A stretch of DNA of 64,000 nucleotides, from assembly GCA_025055675.1 (NCBI GenBank), contig JANWWT010000002.1:62001-126000 (forward strand). The letters are read 5' to 3'. Numbering within the stretch: the first letter of the stretch is position 1; each line of letters opens with the position of its first letter. Under the pieces are notes generated by a model. That model was given only the letters and a program-made list of their open reading frames with translations. It searched no databases and was not told the DNA's origin. The DNA is from Pseudanabaenaceae cyanobacterium SKYG29. Lineage in GTDB: Bacteria > Cyanobacteriota > Cyanobacteriia > Pseudanabaenales > Pseudanabaenaceae. Below are positions 54,790 to 64,000 of the stretch, piece by piece. The position numbers were made by a program, and so were the translations under genes.

Positions 54790-56913
54790 GTGGCAAGAAC
54801 TATCCCCCTAGAGAGAGTACGCAACATTGGTATCGCCGCCCACATTGATGCGGGTAAGACGACGACAACGGAACGTATCCTGTTCTACTCCGGTCTCATC
54901 CACAAGATGGGGGAGGTGCATGAGGGTACATCGGTCACCGACTGGATGGCACAAGAGCGGGAGCGGGGTATCACCATTACAGCAGCAGCTATCAGTACCG
55001 CCTGGACTATAAGAGACCCCAACAACCCCAGTCAGCCCTTGCCTGGTGCACCAGAACATAGGATTAACATCATCGATACCCCTGGTCACGTTGATTTCAC
55101 GATCGAAGTAGAGCGATCGATGCGGGTACTAGACGGGGTGATTACGGTTTTGTGCTCGGTAGGTGGTGTACAGCCCCAAACAGAAACGGTGTGGCGGCAG
55201 GCAGACCGCTACAGGGTGCCCCGCATTATCTACGTCAACAAGATGGACAGGACAGGGGCTAACTTCTTCAAGGTGTATAACCAGGTAAGGGAACGGTTGC
55301 GGGCTAACGCTGTGCCTATCCAGATTCCCATTGGCAGCGAGTCTGACCTCAAAGGCATTGTTGACCTAGTGCGGATGAAAGCCTACATCTACTACGACGA
55401 CCTGGGTAAAGACATCAGGGTAGAGGAGATTCCTAGCGAAGTCAAAGAAGTGGCTGAAGAGTATCGGGTCAAGATGGTGGAATCGGTAGTAGAAACTGAC
55501 GATGACCTGATGACCAAGTACCTAGAGGGAGAAGACCTGACAGAGGAAGAGATTAAAGCAGCTTTGCGCAAAGGGACAATTAACGGCACGATCGTGCCCA
55601 TGCTATGTGGTTCCTCCTTCAAGAACAAGGGGGTACAGTTACTCCTGAATGCAGTGGTGGAGTACTTGCCATCCCCGATTGATATTCCCGCAATTAAGGG
55701 CAAATTACCCGATGGCACAGAAGTGGAGCGCAAAGCCAGTGACGAAGAACCGATGTCTGCCCTGGCATTCAAGCTGATGAGTGACAAATTTGGTGACCTG
55801 ACCTTCGTGCGCATATACTCAGGGGTGATGACCAAAGGCTCCTATGTCCTCAATGCCAGCAAGAATAAGAAAGAACGAGTATCCCGCCTAGTGGTGTTGA
55901 AGGCAGATGAACGGATTGAGGTAGATGAACTGCGGGCGGGCGACCTAGGGGCAATTATTGGTCTGAAGGACACCACCACAGGCGACACCCTCTGCGACGA
56001 AAGCGCGCCTGTCATTCTGGAATCCCTGTTTATTCCTGAAGCGGTGATTTCCGTAGCAGTGGAACCCAAGACCAAAGCCGACATGGACAAACTGTCAAAG
56101 GCACTGCAAGCACTGTCCAAGGAAGACCCCACCTTCCGTGTTTCTCTGGATACAGAGACCAATCAGACAATTATTTCGGGAATGGGTGAGTTACACCTTG
56201 AAATTCTGGTTGACCGCATGATGCGGGAATTCAACGTAGAAGCCAACGTGGGTGCACCCCAGGTAGCTTATCGGGAGACGATTCGCAAGCCTGTCAGTCG
56301 TGTAGAGGGCAAATTCATCCGCCAGAGTGGTGGTAAGGGACAGTATGGTCACGTAGTGATTGACCTGGAACCAGGGGAACCAGCCAGTGGGTTTGAATTC
56401 GTCTCCAAGATTGTCGGTGGGGTGGTACCCAAGGAATATGTGCCAGCAGTGGAGCAGGGGATCAAAGAAACCTGTGAATCAGGGGTACTGGCAGGGTATC
56501 CTTTGATTGATATTCGTGCTACCTTAGTGGATGGTTCCTACCATGAGGTAGACTCTTCGGAAATGGCATTTAAGATTGCCGCATCGATCGCCCTCAAAGA
56601 AGCAGTGATGAAGGCATCACCAGTCCTGCTGGAACCCATGATGAAAGTAGAAGTGGAGGTACCAGAGGATTACATTGGTACTATAATAGGAGATCTCAAC
56701 TCACGGCGCGGACAGATCGAAGGACAAACCGTAGAGATGGGAATTGCCAAGGTGACAGCGAAGGTTCCCTTAGCCCAGATGTTTGGCTATGCAACGGACA
56801 TTCGCTCTAAGACTCAAGGTAGGGGCATCTTCACTATGGAGTTTAGCCACTACGAAGAGGTACCTCGGAATGTTGCCGAGACTATCATTGCTAAAAGCAA
56901 ATCCAAGGAATAA
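54790..56913 (+). CDS. fusA: Elongation factor G
   Basis: EF-G, the GTPase that moves tRNAs during translocation. From GTG 54790 it has 707 residues beginning [21 protein letters not shown] motifs are [28 protein letters not shown] and [10 protein letters not shown]. The C-terminal domain IV/V segments [14 protein letters not shown] and [13 protein letters not shown] are present. The long upstream in-frame extension to 54562 overlaps rpsG and has no ribosome site, so I reject it. Confidence 0.96.
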   Translation: MARTIPLERVRNIGIAAHIDAGKTTTTERILFYSGLIHKMGEVHEGTSVTDWMAQERERGITITAAAISTAWTIRDPNNPSQPLPGAPEHRINIIDTPGHVDFTIEVERSMRVLDGVITVLCSVGGVQPQTETVWRQADRYRVPRIIYVNKMDRTGANFFKVYNQVRERLRANAVPIQIPIGSESDLKGIVDLVRMKAYIYYDDLGKDIRVEEIPSEVKEVAEEYRVKMVESVVETDDDLMTKYLEGEDLTEEEIKAALRKGTINGTIVPMLCGSSFKNKGVQLLLNAVVEYLPSPIDIPAIKGKLPDGTEVERKASDEEPMSALAFKLMSDKFGDLTFVRIYSGVMTKGSYVLNASKNKKERVSRLVVLKADERIEVDELRAGDLGAIIGLKDTTTGDTLCDESAPVILESLFIPEAVISVAVEPKTKADMDKLSKALQALSKEDPTFRVSLDTETNQTIISGMGELHLEILVDRMMREFNVEANVGAPQVAYRETIRKPVSRVEGKFIRQSGGKGQYGHVVIDLEPGEPASGFEFVSKIVGGVVPKEYVPAVEQGIKETCESGVLAGYPLIDIRATLVDGSYHEVDSSEMAFKIAASIALKEAVMKASPVLLEPMMKVEVEVPEDYIGTIIGDLNSRRGQIEGQTVEMGIAKVTAKVPLAQMFGYATDIRSKTQGRGIFTMEFSHYEEVPRNVAETIIAKSKSKE

Positions 56914-56945
56914 TACATAGTAGGAAGGAAGGGACAACTCAAACA

Positions 56946-58178
56946 ATGGCACGCGAAAAATTTGAACGGAGTAAGCCTCACGTTAACATTGGCACGATCG
57001 GTCACGTTGACCACGGCAAGACTACTCTGACTGCGGCTATTACCATGACTCTGGCAGCAGCAGGAAAGGCGAAGCCAAAGAAGTACGATGAAATTGATGC
57101 TGCTCCTGAAGAGAGAGCGCGGGGGATTACAATTAACACTGCCCACGTAGAGTATGAAACGGAGAAGCGGCACTACGCCCATGTTGATTGCCCTGGTCAC
57201 GCTGACTATGTGAAAAACATGATTACGGGGGCAGCTCAGATGGACGGGGCAATTTTGCTAGTGTCAGCAGCGGATGGACCTGAACCCCAAACCAGAGAGC
57301 ATATTCTCCTTGCGCGCCAGGTAGGTGTACCACGGATGGTGGTGTTCATGAACAAGGCAGACCTGATGGAGGGGGAAGAGGAGTTGATTGAGCTAGTGGA
57401 GCTAGAGGTGAGAGAACTACTTAGCTCCTATGGTTTTGATGGAGACAATGTGCCCATCATTCTTGGTTCTGCCAAAAAAGCCCTTGACCATATGCTGGAA
57501 AACCCTAACACTCAGCGGGGGGAAAATCCCTGGGTAGATAAGATTTGGGAACTAATGGATGCAGTGGATGAGTACATTCCTACGCCTGAACGGGATGTTG
57601 ACAAACCTTTCTTGATGGCAGTAGAAGATGTATTCTCCATCACAGGTCGGGGTACAGTAGCCACGGGGCGGATTGAACGTGGTCGGGTTAAGCTGGGTGA
57701 TCAGGTGGAACTGGTAGGGATTAAGGAAACGCGCAGCACCACAGTTACAGGAATTGAAATGTTTAAGAAGACCCTGGACGAAGGTATTGCTGGCGACAAC
57801 GCTGGTCTACTACTGCGCGGTATGCAGAAGGACGATGTACAGCGAGGTATGGTGCTAGCAAAGCCTGGCTCAATTACGCCTCACACGGAATTTGAAGCAC
57901 AGGTATACGTCCTGACGGAAAAAGAAGGCGGTCGCAAAACTCCTTTCTTTGCCGGCTATCGTCCCCAGTTTTATGTGCGCACTACCGATGTAACAGGAAC
58001 AATTAAGTCCTTTACGGCAGATGATGGCAGTCCAGCAGAAATGGTGATGCCTGGTGACCGCGTGAAGATGACAGTAGAACTGATTAATCCTATTGCCATT
58101 GAGCAGGAGATGCGCTTTGCTATCCGTGAAGGCGGTCGTACAGTTGGTTCGGGAGTAGTGACTAAGATTCTTAAGTAG
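56946..58178 (+). CDS. tuf: Elongation factor Tu
   Basis: EF-Tu of 410 residues, which delivers aminoacyl-tRNA to the ribosome. G motifs are [27 protein letters not shown] and NKADLMEGE. The cyanobacterial insertion near residue 190 ([17 protein letters not shown]) is present. The ribosome site GGAAGGAAGGG precedes the ATG. rpsJ, which usually follows tuf in this cluster, is absent. Confidence 0.98.
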   Translation: MAREKFERSKPHVNIGTIGHVDHGKTTLTAAITMTLAAAGKAKPKKYDEIDAAPEERARGITINTAHVEYETEKRHYAHVDCPGHADYVKNMITGAAQMDGAILLVSAADGPEPQTREHILLARQVGVPRMVVFMNKADLMEGEEELIELVELEVRELLSSYGFDGDNVPIILGSAKKALDHMLENPNTQRGENPWVDKIWELMDAVDEYIPTPERDVDKPFLMAVEDVFSITGRGTVATGRIERGRVKLGDQVELVGIKETRSTTVTGIEMFKKTLDEGIAGDNAGLLLRGMQKDDVQRGMVLAKPGSITPHTEFEAQVYVLTEKEGGRKTPFFAGYRPQFYVRTTDVTGTIKSFTADDGSPAEMVMPGDRVKMTVELINPIAIEQEMRFAIREGGRTVGSGVVTKILK

Positions 58179-58231
58179 TATTGCCCGTGGTTACGGAGAA
58201 GTCAGACCAGCCTTAAGATAAAAATTTAGGG

Positions 58232-58669
58232 TTGGTCGACTTTATCTTGGAAAGGGTAGCAGCTTTAGGGTTAGACGTAGGACGGAAACGCATTGGTGTA
58301 GCAGGCTGTGATGGCTTGGGTCTGTTCGCCTGGGGCATCACCACGATCGAGCGCAAGAGCTGGGCACAGGACATGGCACAACTAGAGCAGATCGCCAGGG
58401 AGCGCCAGGTGGATGTTCTGGTAGTAGGGTTGCCCTACAACATGGACGGTAGTTTGGGGTACCAGGGGCGGCAAGTACAAAAGTTCGCTGAGCGTTGTAG
58501 TGAGTATCTCAAACTACCTGTTGAGTATGTGGATGAGCGGCTGACTTCCTACATGGCAGAACAACTCCTGCTTGAGGAAGGTGTTTCCCCTAGAGAATAC
58601 AAAGCCCTTGTCGATCGCAAAGCAGCGGCAATTATTTTGCAGCAGTGGCTCGATCAGCGGCGAAAATAG
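58232..58669 (+). CDS. ruvX: Holliday junction resolvase-like protein RuvX (YqgF)
   Basis: An RNase H-fold protein of about 140-145 residues. The acidic catalytic sites are in LGLDVGRKRIGVA, VVGLPYNMDG, YVDERLTSYMAE and the C-terminal DRKAAAIIL. It processes rRNA 5' ends in E. coli and resembles Holliday junction resolvases. The start is uncertain: TTG 58232 or TTG 58247 both fit, and no ATG is near. It heads the order ruvX-DUF3727-mltG-yqeG often seen in cyanobacteria. Confidence 0.87.
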   Translation: MVDFILERVAALGLDVGRKRIGVAGCDGLGLFAWGITTIERKSWAQDMAQLEQIARERQVDVLVVGLPYNMDGSLGYQGRQVQKFAERCSEYLKLPVEYVDERLTSYMAEQLLLEEGVSPREYKALVDRKAAAIILQQWLDQRRK

Positions 58670-58695
58670 GGTAGATTTTTATTATTATCTAGGAA

Positions 58696-59229
58696 ATGGG
58701 TATGGAGTCGGAAATCGTTACTTTGAAAGATGAACAGGGAAGGTCACTGTCTTGTATTGTGGAGAAAGTTTTGCCTGTGGAAGATGAGAAATATCTCCTA
58801 CTCCAACCCGTCGACCCCTGTGTGTATATTTTTGGCTGGGAAGGAGAAGGGGAGGAAAGTGCCCTCAAAGATTTAGATGACGAAGAGATAGACGTAATTT
58901 TTCCCACTGCCCAGGCGGTCTTGGCAGAATTAAATCTCAATTTGCTGCGCACCGCTTTTAGCTTGACAGTGGAGGGAGATATTCCCGAACCAGAGGAAGA
59001 AGACATTTATGTCCTCAATGAAGACGAAGAAACCTATGAAGAGCTACAACAACTAGCCAGTTTCTTCCATGAAGAGCAAGAATATGCCATTTTTGTTGCC
59101 CTAGAGCCGATGATTTTTTTTGCCAAATACAACGATAGGCAGGAGTTGGAAATCCTGGGAGAAGAGGAACTAGAAAATCTACAGATGCACCTAGAAGCTC
59201 TGATGCTTGATGAAGCGGAAAACGCTTAA
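58696..59229 (+). CDS. DUF3727 protein
   Basis: A very acidic protein of 177 residues (VTLKDEQGRSLSCIVEKVL, IPEPEEEDIYVLNEDEETYEEL) with no membrane segment. It matches the DUF1292/DUF3727 pattern common in cyanobacteria and plastids. No function is known. It ends 20 bases into mltG, so the two are translationally linked. Confidence 0.8.
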   Translation: MGMESEIVTLKDEQGRSLSCIVEKVLPVEDEKYLLLQPVDPCVYIFGWEGEGEESALKDLDDEEIDVIFPTAQAVLAELNLNLLRTAFSLTVEGDIPEPEEEDIYVLNEDEETYEELQQLASFFHEEQEYAIFVALEPMIFFAKYNDRQELEILGEEELENLQMHLEALMLDEAENA

Positions 59230-60229
59230 GCCGGGCTTATGGCTACTCTGTCTCCTGTGGGGATGGTTAGCAGGGTTACTGTGGCGGACAGGGACAGCTG
59301 CGCCCCAGGGCAACAGGCGTGTAGTGCGGCTCCATGTGCCCGCTAATACTCCCACCCAAGCACTGATTCAGGAATTGAGAGCCCAGGGGTTAATCCGATC
59401 GCCATGGGCAATGCGTCTATGGCTGCGGTTGACGGGGCAGGGCATTCAAGCAGGGACTTACGACTTGGCCAGCAATCAATCTCTTTTCCAAGTGGCAGGG
59501 CAATTGCAAAAGGGTTTTGTTGCCACTAATCGAGTCACTATTCCCGAGGGCTGGCGGATTGAGGAGATGGCAGCACACTTTGCCAGGTTGGGCTACTTCA
59601 GCAGCAGAGAGTTCAAACAGGCAACCCAGCGGGCTACTGCTCAATATTTTCCCGACTGGCTACCGCCCGAAGTGGATACCCTAGAGGGTTTTCTGTTCCC
59701 TGATACCTATGAATTGCCTTTGCAGGGGGTCACTGCCTCTGAGGTGGTGAAAATGATGACCGATCGGTTTGCTGCCGTTGCTTTACCCCTCTATCGGGAG
59801 AAAAATCAAACTAACCTTTCTTTAGTGCAGTGGGTAACTTTAGCCAGCATTGTGGAGAAAGAGGCTGTTTTGGACAGGGAACGCCCCACAATAGCAGGGG
59901 TATTTTGGCAGCGCTTACAGCGGGGCATGAAATTGGAAGCTGACCCCACGGTGGAGTACGGGTTAAACATTAAACAGACTCCTGAGGCACCCCTCACCCT
60001 GGAGCAGGTGCGTACCCCTCACCCCTTCAATACCTATGTCAACCCTGGCTTACCCCCCCACCCCATTGCTGCCCCTGGGTTAGCTAGTCTGCAGGCAGCC
60101 CTTGCCCCCCCCCAGACAGATTTTCTGTTTTTCGTCGCTCGCTACGATGGCAGCCACATATTTAGTCGTACACTGGAAGAACACGAACAAGCAGTGGCAA
60201 AGATAGCTGAACAGTTCCCTGGGCAATGA
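59210..60229 (+). CDS. mltG: Endolytic murein transglycosylase MltG
   Basis: MltG (YceG) of 339 residues. One N-terminal span (LKPGLWLLCLLWGWLAGLLW) anchors a periplasmic domain with RVTIPEGWRIEEMAAHFA, EGFLFPDTYELP, the catalytic-Glu region ASIVEKEAVLDRERP and EADPTVEYGLN. It cuts glycan strands and limits their length. I chose ATG 59210 over TTG 59207. The stop overlaps the yqeG ATG (ATGA). Confidence 0.92.
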   Translation: MKRKTLKPGLWLLCLLWGWLAGLLWRTGTAAPQGNRRVVRLHVPANTPTQALIQELRAQGLIRSPWAMRLWLRLTGQGIQAGTYDLASNQSLFQVAGQLQKGFVATNRVTIPEGWRIEEMAAHFARLGYFSSREFKQATQRATAQYFPDWLPPEVDTLEGFLFPDTYELPLQGVTASEVVKMMTDRFAAVALPLYREKNQTNLSLVQWVTLASIVEKEAVLDRERPTIAGVFWQRLQRGMKLEADPTVEYGLNIKQTPEAPLTLEQVRTPHPFNTYVNPGLPPHPIAAPGLASLQAALAPPQTDFLFFVARYDGSHIFSRTLEEHEQAVAKIAEQFPGQ

Positions 60230-60741
60230 AAGTCTGGCAATTACTAGTCCCTAAACTAGTGGTGAAGCAGCCCATCTGGCTGCTGGATGTGAATTCATTG
60301 CAACAGAAGGGCATCAAGGGCATGGTGCTAGATGTGGACAATACGCTCCTGGGCAACAGGGAAGTGGAAGTTTCCCCAGCCGTGCGCCACTGGGTAAAAC
60401 AGGTGCGCCAACAGATGCCCCTTTGGTTGGTCAGTAACAATTGTTGGCACAAGCGCATCAAAACCATCGCTGACTCGTTGGAACTACCTTTCTATGCCAG
60501 TGCTGCCAAGCCGTCCCGACGGTGTGTAAAAAAAGCGATCGTGGCAATGGGTCTGGAACCTGCACAGGTGGCAATGGTAGGTGATCGGCTGTTGACGGAC
60601 ATCTTAGTGGGGAATCGCCTTGGTATGTACACAATCTTGATTCAGCCCCCCGCCCCTGTAGAAGGGACATCCCGTCTAGTGCGAGAGGGGGAATTTTGGT
60701 TAGCCCGCCTATTTAACGCCAATTATCCCAGTTGTTATTGA
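60226..60741 (+). CDS. YqeG family HAD-type phosphatase
   Basis: A HAD IIIA phosphatase of 171 residues. The first motif is MVLDVDNTLLG and later motifs are PLWLVSNNCW, AAKPSRRCVKKA and VAMVGDRLLTDI. It resembles YqeG of Firmicutes and the plant/cyanobacterial phosphatidylglycerophosphate phosphatases, so a role in phosphatidylglycerol synthesis is possible. The end overlaps the FAD-oxidoreductase gene on the other strand by 29 bases. Confidence 0.88.
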   Translation: MKVWQLLVPKLVVKQPIWLLDVNSLQQKGIKGMVLDVDNTLLGNREVEVSPAVRHWVKQVRQQMPLWLVSNNCWHKRIKTIADSLELPFYASAAKPSRRCVKKAIVAMGLEPAQVAMVGDRLLTDILVGNRLGMYTILIQPPAPVEGTSRLVREGEFWLARLFNANYPSCY

Positions 60742-62683
60742 AAATTGAGGTATCGGGAAACCTAGTGGGATTGCCATTACTGTTGAGAATTTGTTGTAGT
60801 TCTTCCAGCAGGGGTTCCGATCGGGGCAAGTCATCTACCAGCGTGTAGGGCAGGATACCCTTGCGTAGGGCAAAATCAGCGGTAGTACCAGCGGCAGCCC
60901 CCGATGACCACTCAAAACTGTGCACACGATAGGCGGCAGCAGCAATGTGACTAGTAGCTATACTTTTGCCGGCTACAATTAAGTTGTCAATTTTCTGGGG
61001 AATCATGGCACGGAGGGGAATTTGGAAGGGATAGGCTGATCCTTGGGCACGGCGTTCCCCTGGGCGTTCCCGATTGCCTGGCAGCTCCACAGGGTATTTT
61101 TCCATACAGGGGTGAAAGTCAATGGCGTAATGCCCAATTCCCACTGAGTCCACAAAAATGGTGGAACGGGACCGTTTTTTCACCTGTTCAGGCTTGACCT
61201 GTCCTGTAATGACTGTAGCACTCTCTAAGCCTGCCAAGATCGCCATTACACTGCGGTACTGTGCGGGAGTCAGCACTTGCCGATAGTAGGGGTCTGTGTA
61301 GTCGCGGCGGGAGATGTCTAGTTCCGTCACAGTGAAGCCCTGGGGATGCCCCCAACCAGGACGACCAATGATGCGTCGACTTTCGCGGATGTAGGGGTAC
61401 TTAGACAAACCATGGGCTGTATTCATGGGGCTGGCAAACCCCTCTAGGTAACGGATGTTGGGATAGGGCTTCTTCACACCATCTCCCAGCTGGGAATCCG
61501 TTGTGCCTGAATGCAACCAGTGAAAATACCCCCTAGCCAGGAGTTCCCCCTGCCTCAGAGTTTCTACCCGCAGTCCCCCCTGCCAGCCCCCAGGTTTTAG
61601 TTGCCCCAGTTGCTGCAGTTGGTCTCTGGTGTAAATGAGGTTGTCCTTGCTGGTACCCGGACGGTAGTCGTTGCCCCATGTCCAGTTTTGCATGGAAATA
61701 TCCCCCACCACGATCGCATCATCGCGCTTGAAGTCGGCAAAGGGGAAATTGCGTTCAAATCTTTCTGGGGTAGGGGTGAAAATGCGCCGATAGGTGAAGA
61801 CAAAGGGAAAGCTAGCCAGATTGGGCAGTTCGTAGCTGTAGTAGGGAGCATAGCGCTGGTAAAAATCAGGTAGGGGAATCTCTTGAGGTTGGGCGGTGGC
61901 TTCCATGGCAAAAGTGTAGGTGAACCCCTGCGTGCAGTAGGGGTCAGGAACAGCACTAGAGGAGGAAGGTTCTAACACCGATCGGGCATCAATACCTAAC
62001 CTATAGGGGACATCCGCTAGGGCAACAATCTCGCCTGTCTCCGTCGCTTCAATGACAAATTGGGGGATAACACGGGTGATAGTTTTAGTGAACCGCGGAG
62101 AGTTCTCATAGCTGTAAGCCTCCGGCAGCAGTTGGGACAGAGGCAGGGTATTGAGGGGAAAAGCACCTGGAGCAGGGGTGTGGGTGATGACAATTGCCGA
62201 TCGGATTTGTCTGTCTTTAATTTCCAAGTCCTTCACTACGGAGGAGAGGAGAAGATGAAGTTTCCCCTTGCCCTTTTGTTCTGCCTCTTGCAGCATAGCG
62301 AGAATAATTTCATGGCCATCCTTGGGCAAAAAGCAAGCAGCACTTACCCAGCAGCCGCCAGGATTCTGTCTGCCATACCTTTGCACAATCCGATCCCGTA
62401 GTTCCCGATAACCCCGATCGAAAAATAATAGCTCCCTTTGGGTCGGTCGTTCATCTAGGGCTGCAGTACCCTGGGCGGAAATCTGTCCCCCTACCCAGTC
62501 TGTGATCTCCGTTAGGCAAACCGTCCTACCGGCAAGGAGCGCTTCATAGGCAGCCCCCGACCCCGCTAACCCACCCCCTACAATCAAAATATCGCAGCGC
62601 AACTCCCGATCGATTCTCTGCCCCCAGGCAAACAACGGACAAACTGCCACCAGGAACCCTAGCCCTAACCAACGCTGTAACAA
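60713..62683 (-). CDS. Exported FAD-dependent oxidoreductase
   Basis: About 656 residues from TTG 62683, which follows the ribosome site GGGAGGAG by 7 bases and begins with a signal peptide, LQRWLGLGFLVAVCPLFAWG. The dinucleotide fold is DILIVGGGLAGSGAAYEA. The FAD_oxidored (PF12831)-type core has GWVGGQISAQG-like and VIEATETGEIVALADVPYR segments and a C-terminal IDNLIVAGKSIATSHIA. The substrate is unknown; relatives include periplasmic enzymes with unassigned roles. A longer start at 62725 has no ribosome site. Confidence 0.8.
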   Translation of the reverse strand: MLQRWLGLGFLVAVCPLFAWGQRIDRELRCDILIVGGGLAGSGAAYEALLAGRTVCLTEITDWVGGQISAQGTAALDERPTQRELLFFDRGYRELRDRIVQRYGRQNPGGCWVSAACFLPKDGHEIILAMLQEAEQKGKGKLHLLLSSVVKDLEIKDRQIRSAIVITHTPAPGAFPLNTLPLSQLLPEAYSYENSPRFTKTITRVIPQFVIEATETGEIVALADVPYRLGIDARSVLEPSSSSAVPDPYCTQGFTYTFAMEATAQPQEIPLPDFYQRYAPYYSYELPNLASFPFVFTYRRIFTPTPERFERNFPFADFKRDDAIVVGDISMQNWTWGNDYRPGTSKDNLIYTRDQLQQLGQLKPGGWQGGLRVETLRQGELLARGYFHWLHSGTTDSQLGDGVKKPYPNIRYLEGFASPMNTAHGLSKYPYIRESRRIIGRPGWGHPQGFTVTELDISRRDYTDPYYRQVLTPAQYRSVMAILAGLESATVITGQVKPEQVKKRSRSTIFVDSVGIGHYAIDFHPCMEKYPVELPGNRERPGERRAQGSAYPFQIPLRAMIPQKIDNLIVAGKSIATSHIAAAAYRVHSFEWSSGAAAGTTADFALRKGILPYTLVDDLPRSEPLLEELQQILNSNGNPTRFPDTSIFNNNWDNWR

Positions 62684-62803
62684 TTCCTTGCTCCTCCCTA
62701 GCCCAAAATCGGGTCTATGATACAACAGACCTTACATCCTGTCCCAGCCTTCAACCAGGCTCACACAAGCTGACAGTCTTAGTATTAGTAGCTAAGCGGA
62801 GTG

Positions 62804-64000
62804 TCAAAGCAGTTTGACGAGGGGCTGCTCTGCCAGGAGTGTTTTACCTGTCTGTAAGTCCACCACTGTTAAACGGAGGTTTCTCTGATTGTCCACATAG
62901 AATGTCAATTTGACCCGATCGATACCTGGCTGGCCTGGGGGATCAAGTTGGGCAATTTGCGGTTGGCTTTCGTTGAGAGGCACAGCCCGAAAATAGGGTT
63001 GGTCTAACAGGCGGTTAATCAGTTGTCCCCGTTCAAAAATAATTTCCGTCGTGGCTTCCCCCAGTTCGCCAATGATTAGTTCTATGCCAGTTTGATCGGG
63101 ACTAGAGGCACCCAAAATCAGTTCGTAGGTGAGGGGATAGGTCTGTCCTTTCTTGATGATGGGATGCCAACTGTGCTGTTTTAATCGCTTGTCCCAATAC
63201 CGTATGCCGTAGTCATGGTACAGCCGGTCTTCCAGTTCCCATTCCCCTGCTTTGAGTGCCCCTAAAGCAATCGCTTCTAACGGTCTGTCGCATTCTACTT
63301 TCTCAGCTGAAAATTTCTGCTTGACCCATGCCTGCACTGCTGGCAGTAGAGATGTGCCCCCCACTAATAAAACCCGATCGATTTTCTCTAGGGGGATTTT
63401 GCCCACTGCCTGTTCTAACCGCTGGAAAAAGTGCTTTTCTGTGAGTATCTGTTGCAAACCAGCACGATCGAGTTCTAATTCTCTATCTTGCCAGGGAACG
63501 GCAGCACTCTCCTGCTGGGAGAGAGTAATTTTTAACTGTTCTGCTAGCTGTAGGGTCTCATTGGTGCAGGGCAGGTCGGGAAAATGTTGCACAATCCACC
63601 GATCGATGTCTAGCCCCCCCAAATTCTGTCCTACTTTGGCTATTATTCTGGCACTGGGCTTGAGTTTGGTCTCTTTTCTGTGATACCAACGGAGAATATT
63701 TCCCCAGCCTAAATCCCGATCGGGGGGTTGCCTTTCTACCAAAACTATATCCAAGGTGCCACCACCAAAATCTATCACTAACAGACGGGACTGCTCCTCC
63801 GGCACACCATAACCCAGAGCTGCTGCTGTCGGCTCATCTAAAATCCGCACCTGGTCAGTATTTGCTACACTCGCCAGCCAAGCCCCATAGGTTTCATAAC
63901 TATCGATCGGGACGGTGAAGACTAACCGGGAACAATCGATCAACTGTTCTAAAATCCGTTGTAAAAAGCGCTGTCCCAACCACTCAAAGCTAATTTCCCG
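62804..64000 (-). CDS. Hsp70-family protein (5' partial)
   Basis: The C-terminal part of an actin-fold Hsp70-like protein. Visible motifs are VRILDEPTAAALGYG, LLVIDFGGGTLDIVL, the GGLDIDRWIV segment and LLVGGTSLLPAVQAW. The frame stays open to the window edge with no start codon needed, so the N-terminal nucleotide-binding part lies outside. The substrate-binding part is short compared with DnaK, as in DnaK3-like or other divergent cyanobacterial Hsp70 proteins. Confidence 0.85.
   Translation of the reverse strand, partial: REISFEWLGQRFLQRILEQLIDCSRLVFTVPIDSYETYGAWLASVANTDQVRILDEPTAAALGYGVPEEQSRLLVIDFGGGTLDIVLVERQPPDRDLGWGNILRWYHRKETKLKPSARIIAKVGQNLGGLDIDRWIVQHFPDLPCTNETLQLAEQLKITLSQQESAAVPWQDRELELDRAGLQQILTEKHFFQRLEQAVGKIPLEKIDRVLLVGGTSLLPAVQAWVKQKFSAEKVECDRPLEAIALGALKAGEWELEDRLYHDYGIRYWDKRLKQHSWHPIIKKGQTYPLTYELILGASSPDQTGIELIIGELGEATTEIIFERGQLINRLLDQPYFRAVPLNESQPQIAQLDPPGQPGIDRVKLTFYVDNQRNLRLTVVDLQTGKTLLAEQPLVKLL

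Overview
This window is chromosomal DNA from a beta-cyanobacterium. It carries psaC (photosystem I), petG and cytochrome b6f assembly factors of the CCB type, cytM, nblA, a carboxysome operon ccmK2-ccmK1-ccmL-ccmM-ccmN, ndhF4 and several families found only in cyanobacteria and plastids (CRR7, DUF3038, DUF4335, DUF7219, DUF3727). CGATCG cores related to the HIP1 octamer are scattered through genes and spacers. I cannot name the species from sequence alone. Gene density is high and both strands are used about equally.

Layout. 1-7 kb: a metallo-beta-lactamase-fold hydrolase cut by the left edge, crr7, a Gfo/Idh oxidoreductase overlapping a ureidoglycolate lyase, an amino-acid ABC permease, a YifB ATPase, an aldo/keto reductase, and the two small genes DUF2256 and petG. 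7-18.7 kb: a striking tandem repeat in front of rpsF, then mnmE, a tnpB-less IS605-like remnant, a redoxin/2OG-oxygenase fusion, an EAL protein, uvrB, a pheophorbide-oxygenase-like Rieske protein, an arsenic pair (arsC, acr3) with a palindromic candidate operator, ccb2/4, secG, tilS and a 42-residue conserved-looking gene. 18.9-25.7 kb: a carotenoid oxygenase, a gene-poor stretch with a decayed transposase, a radical-SAM/DUF2344 protein and ndhF4.

25.9-29.4 kb is the beta-carboxysome operon. CcmK2, CcmK1 and CcmL build the shell. CcmM gathers Rubisco through four Rubisco-small-subunit-like modules and CcmN links core to shell by its C-terminal peptide. The gamma-carbonic-anhydrase domain of this CcmM lacks two of the three zinc-binding histidines, so carbonic anhydrase activity in the carboxysome probably comes from another protein. 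ndhF4, a CO2-uptake NDH-1 subunit, is divergent from the operon, but its usual partners ndhD4 and cupB are not beside it. 29.4-32.7 kb is an AT-richer patch: a ParA-like gene, a frameshifted GtrII-type glucosyltransferase gene and decayed transposase DNA related to the copy near 20.7 kb.

32.7-53.8 kb is mostly housekeeping and cyanobacterial core genes: DUF4335/DUF3038, rpsD, recR, glyQ, a TerB/Mo-nitrogenase-C-terminal-domain protein, an HTH-TPR protein, nblA, sbcC, DUF7219, rpsT, dcd, ccb1, hemE, cytM, obg, an EVE protein, psaC, a response regulator with an apparent AUA start coupled to an asparaginase gene, an alpha/beta hydrolase, an Hpt protein, two paralogous PilP-like envelope proteins and pyrC. 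53.8-64 kb holds the str cluster rpsL-rpsG-fusA-tuf without rpsJ, then ruvX-DUF3727-mltG-yqeG, an exported FAD oxidoreductase and an Hsp70-family gene cut by the right edge.

I found no CRISPR array, rRNA, convincing tRNA or prophage. The clearest oddities are the zinc-ligand-deficient CcmM, the IS605/omega-RNA-like remnant, the AUA-start response regulator, the tandem repeat at 7.2 kb, the redoxin/2OG fusion and the extra cysteine in PsaC.
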